From Planctomicrobium piriforme (GTDB lineage Bacteria > Planctomycetota > Planctomycetia > Pirellulales > UBA1268): a stretch of 39,777 nt of DNA. Made by a program: the position numbers and the translations under genes. This document shows, one piece after another, positions 16,834-25,328 of the stretch (position 1 is the stretch's first letter; every line of letters starts with the position of its first letter). Under the pieces are notes generated by a model. It did no database searches. It was not told the origin of the DNA and saw only the letters and a list, made by a program, of their open reading frames with translations. The stretch lies in NCBI GenBank assembly GCA_945871035.1, contig CAMBUD010000015.1:1-39777 (forward strand). The letters run 5' to 3'.

Positions 16834-17859
16834 ATGAGCACGGATCTGATCGCCCTTGATATTGGCGGTGCCAATATCAAGGCAGCAGATGGCCTCGGTT
16901 GGGTTGAGAGCAAGTCTTTTGAACTCTGGCGTCATTTCCAAAAACTGCCAGCAGTGATCGAGCATTTCTTAAGCGATGCTCGACCACGGCGAGTGGTTGC
17001 TACTATGACCGGCGAAATCGCCGACTGCTATCAATCCCGTCAGGCTGGGGTTCAACACATCATCACTTCTCTGCAAAGTGCCGTGCACGCATTTGATAGA
17101 GATGCAGAACCAGAAATCTATCTGGTGGATGGTTCTATCGTTTCGCCAGAAGTTGCTCTGGGTTGCCCACTCCATGCCGCTGGCTGCAACTGGCATGCCG
17201 TCGCGCGACTGGCGGCCTCCTACTGTCAAACAGACAAGGCGTTTCTCATCGATATCGGCTCGACAACAACCGACATCGTTGCCATTCTTAACCATGCCCC
17301 TGCCCCGCTTGCCTGCAATGATCTGGGGCGCATGAGTGTCGGCGAACTTGTTTATACGGGGATCGAACGCACGCCGATTGCCGCCATTGTTCGATCACTT
17401 CCTCTGCACGGATCGCTGCACCCGGTGGCAAGTGAACTCTTTGCCCAATCCCGCGACGTCTGGTTATTACTTGGGGAACTCGACGAGCAGCCGTTTGCCA
17501 ATGAAACAGCTGACGGTGGGCCAGCCACACGAGAAGCAGCGCGTGTGCGAATGGCTCGCATGTTGCTTGCCGATCCAGACGATGTCTCGATCGACCAGGC
17601 AGCAGGAGCAGCCGAGTGGTGCGCCGCGGCACAGAGCCGACAAGTGGCACGGGCGTTGTCTCGTGTCTCCCGCGGCATTGGTTGGCAGCCGACGAGTGTG
17701 ATCGTTTCCGGTCACGGCGAATGCTTGGCCCGCCGAGCACTCCAACACATCGGCTGGAATGCAAAAATTGTTTCACTACCCGATCAGCTTGGTAGCGATG
17801 TATCGCGAGTGGCGCCAGCCCATGCGCTGGCCATGATCGCTAGAGGGTTGCTGGTATGA
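16834..17859 (+). CDS. H4MPT-linked C1 pathway protein, MfnF-like (hydantoinase/oxoprolinase fold)
   Basis: This is a hydantoinase A/oxoprolinase-like (ASKHA-fold) protein of the type annotated as H4MPT-linked C1 transfer pathway protein. The two phosphate loops are ALDIGGANIK (6-15) and LIDIGSTTTD (138-147). Other blocks are MTGEIADCY, VDGS, and a C-terminal VSGHGE adenosine-type motif. The methanogen homologue MfnF condenses the phosphorylated aminomethylfuran with gamma-glutamyltyramine to build methanofuran. I chose ATG 16834 because family members begin just before the first loop, giving 341 residues. ATG 16801 and ATG 16750 (which would overlap the previous gene by 17 bases) are alternatives without clear Shine-Dalgarno. 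Its stop overlaps the next start in ATGA. Confidence 0.78.
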   Translation: MSTDLIALDIGGANIKAADGLGWVESKSFELWRHFQKLPAVIEHFLSDARPRRVVATMTGEIADCYQSRQAGVQHIITSLQSAVHAFDRDAEPEIYLVDGSIVSPEVALGCPLHAAGCNWHAVARLAASYCQTDKAFLIDIGSTTTDIVAILNHAPAPLACNDLGRMSVGELVYTGIERTPIAAIVRSLPLHGSLHPVASELFAQSRDVWLLLGELDEQPFANETADGGPATREAARVRMARMLLADPDDVSIDQAAGAAEWCAAAQSRQVARALSRVSRGIGWQPTSVIVSGHGECLARRALQHIGWNAKIVSLPDQLGSDVSRVAPAHALAMIARGLLV

Positions 17860-18548
17860 GCAGTGAAAGTGATGGTGATCGATTGTCTGTCGCGGCCAGC
17901 ATTTCGGCGACAATGCCCCTGTGCCTGTGGCAATTCGGTCCGCGGGGGAACACTCTGCCTAGCCGCGAGCGACCGCTGATTGTGAAGTACGGTGGCAGCC
18001 TGCTCAACCGTAATTGTTGGCCGCTTTTGATGCAAAATCTACTTGATGCGATCGGAAGTCGATCACTCGTCATCATCGTGGGAGGAGGTGCCGTTGTGGA
18101 TGGACTGCGCACGATTGATCAAGCGGCACCACAGCCGATTGATACCATGCACAGGCTGGCAATCGAAGCGATGGGGCTGACTGCGGCGATGGTTGCACAG
18201 GCAGTTGGCTTAGAACTGATCGATGAGTTGGCGACCGAATTAGCGGCCCAACGGACACCACAACGCGCAGTGCTTCATGTGCCAGCGTGGTTGGCATGTG
18301 AAAGACATTGTTTGCCGCTACCAGTTGGCTGGCATGTTACTAGCGACTCGATTGCAGCGCACGTGGCGACCGTCAGTGGCTACGATCTGTTACTTGCCAA
18401 GAGTGTGCCACCGCCAGCGCATTCTCTTGAATCATGGCGATGGGATAAAATGGCAGACTCGGACTGGGTAGACCCATTCTTTCCGACAGCAGCGGCAACG
18501 CTTCAGACGATTACTTGGGCGGCCCCACTGCCTCTTGAGCAATACTGA
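17856..18548 (+). CDS. Amino-acid-kinase-family protein, MfnE-like
   Basis: The 230-residue protein has the amino-acid kinase fold: a phosphate-binding VKYGGSLL with Lys44, the glycine-rich VGGGAVVDGLR, an ADP-region block WHVTSDSIAAHVA and a LLLAKSV strand. MfnE of methanogens is a kinase of this fold that phosphorylates 5-(aminomethyl)-3-furanmethanol phosphate. That makes the substrate for MfnF, encoded by the gene immediately upstream here. The start ATG overlaps the upstream stop by four bases (ATGA), a sign of translational coupling. The first 40 residues are an extension before the kinase core, so an internal start (Met20) is possible. The function is inferred from fold and context; other amino-acid kinases cannot be excluded from the sequence alone. 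Confidence 0.72.
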   Translation: MSSESDGDRLSVAASISATMPLCLWQFGPRGNTLPSRERPLIVKYGGSLLNRNCWPLLMQNLLDAIGSRSLVIIVGGGAVVDGLRTIDQAAPQPIDTMHRLAIEAMGLTAAMVAQAVGLELIDELATELAAQRTPQRAVLHVPAWLACERHCLPLPVGWHVTSDSIAAHVATVSGYDLLLAKSVPPPAHSLESWRWDKMADSDWVDPFFPTAAATLQTITWAAPLPLEQY

Positions 18549-18559
18549 TGTCGCGTCCA

Positions 18560-20005
18560 TCAATTATCCCAACACCAGCCACTGCCGTTGTCAACGGGCG
18601 GTTGTGAGGCAAGGGCCTGCGTGTGCGCCCCGGCGAGATCAGCTGACTCATGGATGTTTGTGGCAAATGTCCACGGCTGAAACTGAACCCCACCCGAGGC
18701 ACTAAGGACCCAGCGACTCCCCTTCTTGATACCACTGGCAATGGTCGGTACAGACGCTGGAACATCGTATGTTGGTATGACAAATTGTTGCTCGTCGAGC
18801 AGTGCGCTTAGATCGAGGCCGGCCTGTTTATCAAGTTGGCGGCCCTTAATCAGCGCGGCGACAACTGCTAGATCGACACAGTTGAGCAGTTCCGCAAAAA
18901 TGGGCTGCTTGTTAGCAAGCTTTTCGTAATGAGTGGTCATGGCTGCGCACCACTTCTCAGCAATTGCATCTTTAGGGGCGTTGCCGCGCTGAATCCCATT
19001 ATTTTTCAGAACGTCATTCTCCGTTAGACACAGCATTTTTCGGCCACTGATGCGCCATGCCAATTCATCGGGATCGCGTGCAATCGGATCGTAGGAGGCC
19101 TCGAGCCAAAATCGCGGCAGCATTGTTCCACTGGCTGCGACGGCAGGCACCATCGACAAATAGCTTGGTAATTCGCGGAGACCGGAAGGCTCAAAACCCA
19201 TGCCGATCCGTTTCATGCGGTAATCGGCGGCCACAAGCACATGTGCAAAATGACTCCCCGCTGGCACTCCACCGACAGTGATTTTTTGCAATCCAAGAAC
19301 CGTTTCCATCGAGTGCAACGTAGCGGATGGATCAGAGCCGATCGTTTTTTGGTCGCGGAGAAATGTCCGTAATTTTAAAAGTCCTTCAGGAGTTGGATCG
19401 ATTGAACAGCGCATACCACCAGCGCGGGCCTCGTCGATCGACCGCAGAGCAATGATGAAATCTTCCAACTGTAAAAGTGGTCGCCGACTTTCCGCAGCCA
19501 GAATATTGCCCGCTGCGTCGACCACTGCGGTGCCGGCGGGCCCCGCCAGAATAATGTCGTGCCCTGCCGGATCGACAAAGAGGTGGGTGATTTGCTCAAG
19601 ACCACCCATAAAAATGACTTCCGCGGGTAGTGGCTTGCCCGCAGTGACAAGCTGATTGATGGTAGCCACCAGTCGGGCGAGTGATACCTTTCGGAGTTCA
19701 CACGGTTTTTTATTTGCTGCCGGAGCATTTTCTAGCGCCCTGCGCCGCGTTTCGGCTAAGGATTCAAGCACTTTCGGATCCAGATTCTGGATAATGCCAT
19801 CAGCATCGATCGAGATCCCTCCAACGGCTTGATTACCCAAGCCGCCACCGCCGCCACCGAAGTTTTGTGCATGGCTCGTACCTACCCAGAGGCAAGCGAT
19901 CAGAGTGCCTGCAATGGTAGTCAGACACATACTGAGCAATACTCGGTAGCGAGGGGCAGTCCAGACGGCCATGGCCATGCTGCAGGCAGGAGGATGTAAA
20001 CTCAT
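18560..20005 (-). CDS. Secreted DUF1598-type planctomycete protein
   Basis: The 481-residue product starts at ATG 20005, with GAGAGGGA a few bases upstream on the minus strand; the longer frame to 20182 has no support. It has an N-terminal signal peptide (VLLSMCLTTIAGTLIACLW, cleavage near SHAQ), then a glycine run and a globular domain. Recognisable blocks are LRKVSLARLVATINQ, GLEQITHLFVDP, DIILAGPAGTAVVDAAG, RMKRIGMGFEP and RFWLEASYDP. These match the DUF1598 proteins I know from planctomycetes, which have no established function. It ends 11 bases from the oppositely directed kinase gene. No catalytic residues can be named; the exported location is the firmest inference. Confidence 0.8.
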   Translation of the reverse strand: MSLHPPACSMAMAVWTAPRYRVLLSMCLTTIAGTLIACLWVGTSHAQNFGGGGGGLGNQAVGGISIDADGIIQNLDPKVLESLAETRRRALENAPAANKKPCELRKVSLARLVATINQLVTAGKPLPAEVIFMGGLEQITHLFVDPAGHDIILAGPAGTAVVDAAGNILAAESRRPLLQLEDFIIALRSIDEARAGGMRCSIDPTPEGLLKLRTFLRDQKTIGSDPSATLHSMETVLGLQKITVGGVPAGSHFAHVLVAADYRMKRIGMGFEPSGLRELPSYLSMVPAVAASGTMLPRFWLEASYDPIARDPDELAWRISGRKMLCLTENDVLKNNGIQRGNAPKDAIAEKWCAAMTTHYEKLANKQPIFAELLNCVDLAVVAALIKGRQLDKQAGLDLSALLDEQQFVIPTYDVPASVPTIASGIKKGSRWVLSASGGVQFQPWTFATNIHESADLAGAHTQALASQPPVDNGSGWCWDN

Positions 20006-20240
20006 GGAGTCCCTCTCGATTCTTTTGGAGTGACAGGAGTGTCGCACGGGCGGTAAAAATTTGGGCCACACGCAAACACCAATGCTAGTCGGCACCCCTT
20101 TTTGCGGCAAACCCGATTGTTTGGGAAAAATGGCCTGCGCGGAAGGGAAAGTCGCTTTGTCGATGATTGGTTGGCTCTGCATTCGCTTGGCTCTAGCCCA
20201 AAGAGCGAAGCTTTGTGCATGATAAACAAGGAGAACCCTT

Positions 20241-22229
20241 ATGACAATTTCATCCTATTTGCTGGTGCGGGATCCGGTCGTTGGCCAAAGCATTCTCAAT
20301 CTCGTAGATGGCGAGCGGGTTTCGCTCGGTCGGGCACCGACCAACCACATCGTTGTTCACGATGAGCGCGCCAGCCGATTTCACGCCGAGATATCGCAAA
20401 CATCGTCTGGCTGGTCGATCCGCGATTTACAGAGCCGCAACGGCACACTGTTAACTGGCAACCCCATTGAGTCTGATCAGTTGCTAACTGCAGGTGACAT
20501 TGTAGCAATTGGCCGCGTCGAGATTTTGTTTTGCGAGGGCGATCCACCCACCGACCCGGTTGGCGTGAGCAGTTCTGGCAACGGTACGTCGACTAACGAG
20601 ATGCCAGCGGATATGGAGCAGTGGCATGCATCCATTACACACCGTCGCACGAAGAGTAGCCTGCTTGAAAATATTCGCGAAACAGCCGGTAGCGTACCCA
20701 GGGTCGGCAGAGCGGCTGCCGAACTGTGTCGACTTGCATTTGCTTTGGGTCGTGCGGCTGATTCACGAGCAGTAGCAAAGCTCGCACTTGAATCAGCGAT
20801 TCAGGGCGTGGGAGCATCGCGGGGCGTTGTGCTCCTGCCGGCAGTGGTTGCAAACCTAATGCAGGCCGATCAGCAGTGCATATCTGCGGAACTACTCGAA
20901 AGCGCAGCCGCCTCACCCGAGCCATGGTCGGTTGCTGCGATACCTCGAGGCGTGATAGCCACGGTTCTCAGCAGTGATGAGGCACTGCTTGCAGGGGCTG
21001 CGCTGGCCGTGGTCGTGGAAGCTGGTGCGCGGGGGAAAAAAGAAGTGAGACGGTCAAGCATCTCGGCACCAGTGCGTTCCGGTGGAAAGCCGGTGGGGGT
21101 TCTGCACCTGGAAGTGGAATCACAAGAGCATGAGGCAACGCCCGATGATCTTGAATTTGTTATGGCGGTGTGCGATGCACTGGGCGTAGCGATTGAAAAC
21201 CTATTAGCACGTGAGATTCTTTCGACAAAGTTGGCCACTACAGCCGATGAAAATGAACGGCTCAAGCGGCGACTCGGTGATGAATCGCAGATGATTGGAT
21301 CGAGTTCCACGCTGCAAGCAATCATCAGTCAGATTGCGCGGGTGGCATCGACTAAAGCTACAGTCCTTGTGCGTGGCGAAAGCGGCACAGGCAAGGAACT
21401 TGTAGCCCGTGCCATCCATGACGGAAGCGACCGTAATAGTGGCCCTTTTGTCTGCATGAACTGCGCAGCACTCTCGGAAACACTCCTCGAGAGTGAACTT
21501 TTCGGGCATGAAAAGGGCGCCTTTACAGGTGCCACAGAGCGGAAGGCCGGAAAATTTGAGGCGGCCCACAAGGGGACGCTGATGCTTGATGAGATTGGGG
21601 AAATGGGGTCTGCCATTCAGGCAAAATTTCTTCGCGTGCTCGAGGGACATCCTTTTGAACGCGTTGGTGGCAGCGTTCGTGTTCAAGTTGATGTGCGTGT
21701 GGTGGCAGCGACGAATCGTAATCTTGAAGAGGCGGTTGGGGCGGGTGCATTCCGTCGCGATCTCTACTTTCGCCTGAAAGTGGTGGAGATTCTCGTACCG
21801 CCATTGCGCAAACGTCCGGAGGACATTGAATCCTTGGCCTATCATTTCCTGCAGCGATTTGCCGGTGAAACAGGGAGGCGGGTGCGCACGTTTACGCCGC
21901 TGGCACTCGAGGCAATGCTGGCGTACCACTGGCCGGGTAATATTCGTGAACTCCGTAACTGCATTGAGCGAGCGGTTGTTCTTTCACAGGATGAGCAGAT
22001 TGATCTCCATGAGTTGGCACTCAGTCAGTTGCCATTATCTTCAGAAACAGGCAGAGGAATTGCTTCGCGGGCGGGCCCATTTGTGCCGACAACAATCGAT
22101 GAGATGGAGCGGCGTCACGTACTTGCCACGCTCGAAGCGATTGGTGGCAATAAGACGAAAGCTGCAGCGATTCTCGGTATTGAGCGGTCAACGCTCGACA
22201 GAAAAATGGCCCGCTGGGTACGCAAGTAG
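20241..22229 (+). CDS. FHA-GAF sigma54-dependent transcriptional activator
   Basis: The 662-residue bacterial enhancer-binding protein has, in order: an FHA phosphothreonine-binding domain at about 15-95 (VSLGRAPTNHIVV, RFHAEIS, SRNGT), a GAF sensor domain at about 160-325, an AAA+ sigma54-interaction domain at about 345-585, and a Fis-type helix-turn-helix at about 625-660 (NKTKAAAILGIERSTLDRKM). The AAA+ domain has Walker A GESGTGKE (379-386), the sigma54-contact loop GAFTGA (426-431) and Walker B DEIGEM, so it should activate RpoN promoters. There is no receiver domain; the FHA suggests control by Ser/Thr kinases, which are abundant in planctomycetes. AAGGAGA precedes ATG 20241. Target genes are not evident, and the flanking genes point in the opposite direction. 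Confidence 0.93.
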   Translation: MTISSYLLVRDPVVGQSILNLVDGERVSLGRAPTNHIVVHDERASRFHAEISQTSSGWSIRDLQSRNGTLLTGNPIESDQLLTAGDIVAIGRVEILFCEGDPPTDPVGVSSSGNGTSTNEMPADMEQWHASITHRRTKSSLLENIRETAGSVPRVGRAAAELCRLAFALGRAADSRAVAKLALESAIQGVGASRGVVLLPAVVANLMQADQQCISAELLESAAASPEPWSVAAIPRGVIATVLSSDEALLAGAALAVVVEAGARGKKEVRRSSISAPVRSGGKPVGVLHLEVESQEHEATPDDLEFVMAVCDALGVAIENLLAREILSTKLATTADENERLKRRLGDESQMIGSSSTLQAIISQIARVASTKATVLVRGESGTGKELVARAIHDGSDRNSGPFVCMNCAALSETLLESELFGHEKGAFTGATERKAGKFEAAHKGTLMLDEIGEMGSAIQAKFLRVLEGHPFERVGGSVRVQVDVRVVAATNRNLEEAVGAGAFRRDLYFRLKVVEILVPPLRKRPEDIESLAYHFLQRFAGETGRRVRTFTPLALEAMLAYHWPGNIRELRNCIERAVVLSQDEQIDLHELALSQLPLSSETGRGIASRAGPFVPTTIDEMERRHVLATLEAIGGNKTKAAAILGIERSTLDRKMARWVRK

Positions 22230-22237
22230 GCTCTGCG

Positions 22238-22720
22238 TTATATGCCAAAATAGCGTTTCCAAGCCTCGACATCCGCTGGGCTCGGCTCAGGTGGCTTCGC
22301 GTCTGGTGGCGTTTGTCGTCGTCGTTTAGCAGATTTTATTTCAGTCAACCAATCCTCGCTCGTGATGGTGCCAGCGCGACGGCGTTTAGCCGCCAACTGC
22401 AAGCGACGATCACTCGACACAATGCGCAGGCTCGATGGGGCATTGTCATCTTCGACGAGTTCCTCAATCAGCGAGTCGGCGTCTGGATACTCGCGGGCAA
22501 ACCAGACACGGATTCCTTTGTGTGTCAGCCGTCCCGGCAAGCCATCAGGTGCCTTGGCAGCATCAAAAACAACAATGGTTTTTTCAGCGTCTGATCCGAG
22601 TAGATCGGCAAGCATGTCAAGCAACGCCAGTCGCGATTGTTCGAAGCCCCGCGCGCCGCGTTCTTCACCGAAGACACCTGATGCATGGAGCAGATTGTAG
22701 CCGTCAACAATGACTGTCAT
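22238..22720 (-). CDS. YacP-type NYN-domain (PIN-like) RNA-binding nuclease
   Basis: The 160-residue protein is a NYN-domain protein of the YacP/Rae1 family. It has the N-terminal acidic strand VIVDGYNLL, a central IVVFDAAKAPDG, a DADSLIEELVED acidic helix and VSSDRRLQLAAKR, together forming the PIN-like metal-binding site. The C-terminus is Lys/Arg- and Pro-rich and ends in VEAWKRYFGI, as in YacP proteins. In Bacillus subtilis the homologue Rae1 cleaves mRNA on ribosomes; that function is a reasonable but untested transfer here. It is convergent with the sigma54 activator, with only 8 bases between them, and lies 25 bases downstream of pyrC on the same strand. Confidence 0.85.
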   Translation of the reverse strand: MTVIVDGYNLLHASGVFGEERGARGFEQSRLALLDMLADLLGSDAEKTIVVFDAAKAPDGLPGRLTHKGIRVWFAREYPDADSLIEELVEDDNAPSSLRIVSSDRRLQLAAKRRRAGTITSEDWLTEIKSAKRRRQTPPDAKPPEPSPADVEAWKRYFGI

Positions 22721-22745
22721 GAAAAGCCAATGCAGTTGCTAACGA

Positions 22746-24026
22746 TCAACCGAGGCGGTATTTGACGCGACCGGCCACGATTGTAAAGACCGCCCTACCC
22801 TTAAGCACCCAGCCCTGAAATGGCGAATTCACGCTCTTGGAACAAAACTTGTCGACATCAACCCGCCAAGAAAGATCGGGATTGATAAGCGTAATGTCCG
22901 CAATGGCTCCGGTTCGTAGCGTCCCTCGTGTTACACCCAAGATTTGCGCAGGCAGCAGGCTCATCGCCTCAACGAGCCGGGGCCAGCCGATCCGACCCGT
23001 GGCCACGAGTCGAGTGATCGAAAGCCCGAGGGCTGTTTCGAGTCCGAGGATACCAAATGGCGCGCGGTCGATCTCGAGCATCTTCTTTTCCGGTGCATGC
23101 GGCGCATGATCGGTGGCGATGCAGTCAATGGCACCGTCAACGAGTCCAGAAATGATGGCCTCAACATCGACGGCTGTGCGCAATGGCGGACTCATCTTTG
23201 CATTGGAATCGAAGCCACGCAGGCTCTCATCGGTGAGCGTGAAGTGGTGCGGACAGGCCTCGGCCGTAACGCGTGTGCCGCGTGCTTTTGCAGCGCGAAT
23301 GAGTTCTACGCCTCTGGCGGTTGAAACATGCATGACGTGCAGCCGTCCGCCGGTCACCTCAGCAAGTGCGATGTCTCGTCCAATCATTACTTCCTCTGCT
23401 GCGGCGGGCATTCCAGTCAGGCCTAGCACGAGTGACACCAGACCTTCGTGCATCACGCCACCGCGAGAAAGTTCGAGCACCTCTTCGTGTGCAAAGATTG
23501 GTTTGTCAAACATGCGGCAGTATTCAAATGCTCGACGCATGAGCTCGGCATCATAGATTGGCGCACCATCGTCACTAAAAGCTACGGCTCCTGCCTCAAC
23601 GAGTTGACCAATTTCGGCCAGCTCCTTTCCCTCTCGATTGCGGCTCACGCAGCCGACGACAAACACGTTGCAAGTGTCGGCCCGAACGGCCTTCTGGTGG
23701 ATGAATTCAACAGCAGCCTGGGTGTCGATGGGAGGCTCGGTGTTGGGAATGCAGGCAACACTCGTAAAACCACCAGCCAAAGCCGCGCGTGTGCCGGTCT
23801 CGATTGTTTCGTCTTCCTCGCGGCCTGGTTCGCGAAGATGCACATGCATATCGATCAACCCGGGGGTGACGATAAGCCCAGTGGCATCAATTGTTTCATC
23901 TACTTTTTCATGCGATGACTGCCCAATTGCGAGGATGATTCCATCGCGTACAAGGAGATCGTCGATGCGATCAATCGCCTGCGATGGATCGATGATTCGC
24001 CCACCTTGAATCAAGAGCGTACTCAT
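22746..24026 (-). CDS. pyrC: Dihydroorotase PyrC (class I)
   Basis: PyrC closes N-carbamoylaspartate to dihydroorotate, the third step of pyrimidine synthesis. The 426-residue protein is of the class I multifunctional-like type. The metal-binding motif DMHVHLREPG holds His61 and His63, and FSDDGAP has the Asp (about 152-153) that bridges metals in this class. ACPHHFTLTDE supplies a further His and CIATDHAPHAPEKK the catalytic Asp. Its ATG overlaps the pyrB stop by one base (TAATG), so the two are translationally coupled. Class I enzymes often form a complex with aspartate carbamoyltransferase, which fits the gene order. Confidence 0.96.
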   Translation of the reverse strand: MSTLLIQGGRIIDPSQAIDRIDDLLVRDGIILAIGQSSHEKVDETIDATGLIVTPGLIDMHVHLREPGREEDETIETGTRAALAGGFTSVACIPNTEPPIDTQAAVEFIHQKAVRADTCNVFVVGCVSRNREGKELAEIGQLVEAGAVAFSDDGAPIYDAELMRRAFEYCRMFDKPIFAHEEVLELSRGGVMHEGLVSLVLGLTGMPAAAEEVMIGRDIALAEVTGGRLHVMHVSTARGVELIRAAKARGTRVTAEACPHHFTLTDESLRGFDSNAKMSPPLRTAVDVEAIISGLVDGAIDCIATDHAPHAPEKKMLEIDRAPFGILGLETALGLSITRLVATGRIGWPRLVEAMSLLPAQILGVTRGTLRTGAIADITLINPDLSWRVDVDKFCSKSVNSPFQGWVLKGRAVFTIVAGRVKYRLG

Positions 24027-25036
24027 TAAATGCTTCTCCCTGCACCACCCAGCGTAGCGATGCTGTCCGGTCCATTGGACTCACGAGGCCCACAAGTCAG
24101 CCAGAGCACGCCCATGCGCACGGCCAATCCGTTTGTAACCTGATCAAGGATCAGTGACTGCGGGCAATCGGCAACATCCGCGGTGACTTCGACTCCGCGA
24201 TTGATTGGCCCCGGGGCAAGAATGAGAAGATCTTTTTTGGCCCGCTTGAGTCGATCTCCATTCATGGCGTAGAGGTGCGCGTATTCGCGCACCGAGGGAA
24301 AGGGACGCGTATTCTGTCGCTCAAACTGGATGCGGAGCAGATTGAGCACATCACACCGCGGCACAATCGCATCCAGATCGTGTGACACTTCCACGCCCAG
24401 CTCCCGCCAGCGTTGGGAAACAAGTGTGGGTGGGCCACACAGAATCACGTTGGCGCCGAGTTTGAGGAGCCCCCAGAGATTTGACCGTGCAGTGCGGCTA
24501 TGGGCGATATCGCCCACAAGTCCAACGGTCACGCCCTTCAAGTCACCCAGTCGCTCACGGATGGAGAAAATATCGAGGAGACCTTGAGTGGGATGTTCGT
24601 GTGGCCCATCGCCAGCATTGATAACCCCGACGTTGAGCCGTTGAGCCAGCAGATGCGGGGTGCCGGGCGTGCCATGCCGCACGACGACAGCATCTATCCC
24701 CATCGCTTCAAGGTTCTTTGCGGTGTCGATGAACGATTCTCCCTTCGAGAGGCTGCTCGTTGAAGTAGAGAAATCGATGACGTCGGCCCCTAATCGTCGA
24801 GCAGCCAAGGCAAAACTGGTTCGAGTGCGTGTCGAATTTTCAAAAAATAAATTGACAATCGTACAGCCAGAGAGCACGGCGATCTTTTTGCGACAGCCAT
24901 CGGTGGCTTGCTTAAAGCGGCCAGCGGTATCGAGCAGCAAACGAATTTCATCAGAGGTGAGACGCTCGATGTCGAGCAAATGTCGGTGCGCCCAGCCCAA
25001 AGGAACAACTTCAAACTCACATGCTGCGCGTGCCAT
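24026..25036 (-). CDS. pyrB: Aspartate carbamoyltransferase catalytic subunit PyrB
   Basis: PyrB joins carbamoyl phosphate and aspartate to give N-carbamoylaspartate. The 336-residue protein has the carbamoyl-phosphate loop [10 protein letters not shown] (about 66-75), the [11 protein letters not shown] loop with the active-site Ser/Lys from the neighbouring subunit, [13 protein letters not shown], and EHPTQGLLD. The aspartate-binding end is also present: [10 protein letters not shown], then [14 protein letters not shown] use ATG 25036; the longest frame begins with TTG 25051, and neither shows a clear Shine-Dalgarno. No pyrI regulatory-subunit gene is nearby, so it is likely the unregulated trimer or a PyrB-PyrC complex. 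Upstream is a 292-base divergent region shared with the lipoprotein gene. Confidence 0.96.
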   Translation of the reverse strand: MARAACEFEVVPLGWAHRHLLDIERLTSDEIRLLLDTAGRFKQATDGCRKKIAVLSGCTIVNLFFENSTRTRTSFALAARRLGADVIDFSTSTSSLSKGESFIDTAKNLEAMGIDAVVVRHGTPGTPHLLAQRLNVGVINAGDGPHEHPTQGLLDIFSIRERLGDLKGVTVGLVGDIAHSRTARSNLWGLLKLGANVILCGPPTLVSQRWRELGVEVSHDLDAIVPRCDVLNLLRIQFERQNTRPFPSVREYAHLYAMNGDRLKRAKKDLLILAPGPINRGVEVTADVADCPQSLILDQVTNGLAVRMGVLWLTCGPRESNGPDSIATLGGAGRSI

Positions 25037-25115
25037 TGGTTGAGCTTTCAACCCGGGGGTAAGGACAAAAGATTAGGGACAATGGGGAGGTTTGCTAGGA
25101 AACGATCTCATTCTA

Positions 25116-25133
25116 GCCATCTTTTACGATGGC
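25116..25133. promoter_or_regulatory. Perfect 6-bp inverted repeat in the pyrB/lipoprotein intergenic region
   Basis: GCCATC and GATGGC flank a six-base loop 80 bases upstream of pyrB. The 292-base gap (25037-25328) must hold the promoters of both divergent genes, but I cannot pick clear -35/-10 pairs or a PyrR-type leader. The inverted repeat is a weak operator or hairpin candidate. Confidence 0.25.
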
Positions 25134-25328
25134 AAGCAAAGAGGCTGCGCAGTTTACCAGATGCCTCCGCGCATCTTACGGCTGACCTTGCCTCCACTCT
25201 GCCACAATTTATACCCTTCGACCAGCCAGTTGCATTCGTGATCACCCCCCGAATGGAAGCACGGGCATGGATAGACGCTGCACCACCTATTCAGATCATT
25301 TATTTTCTGCAACTGCCGCACCACAACA

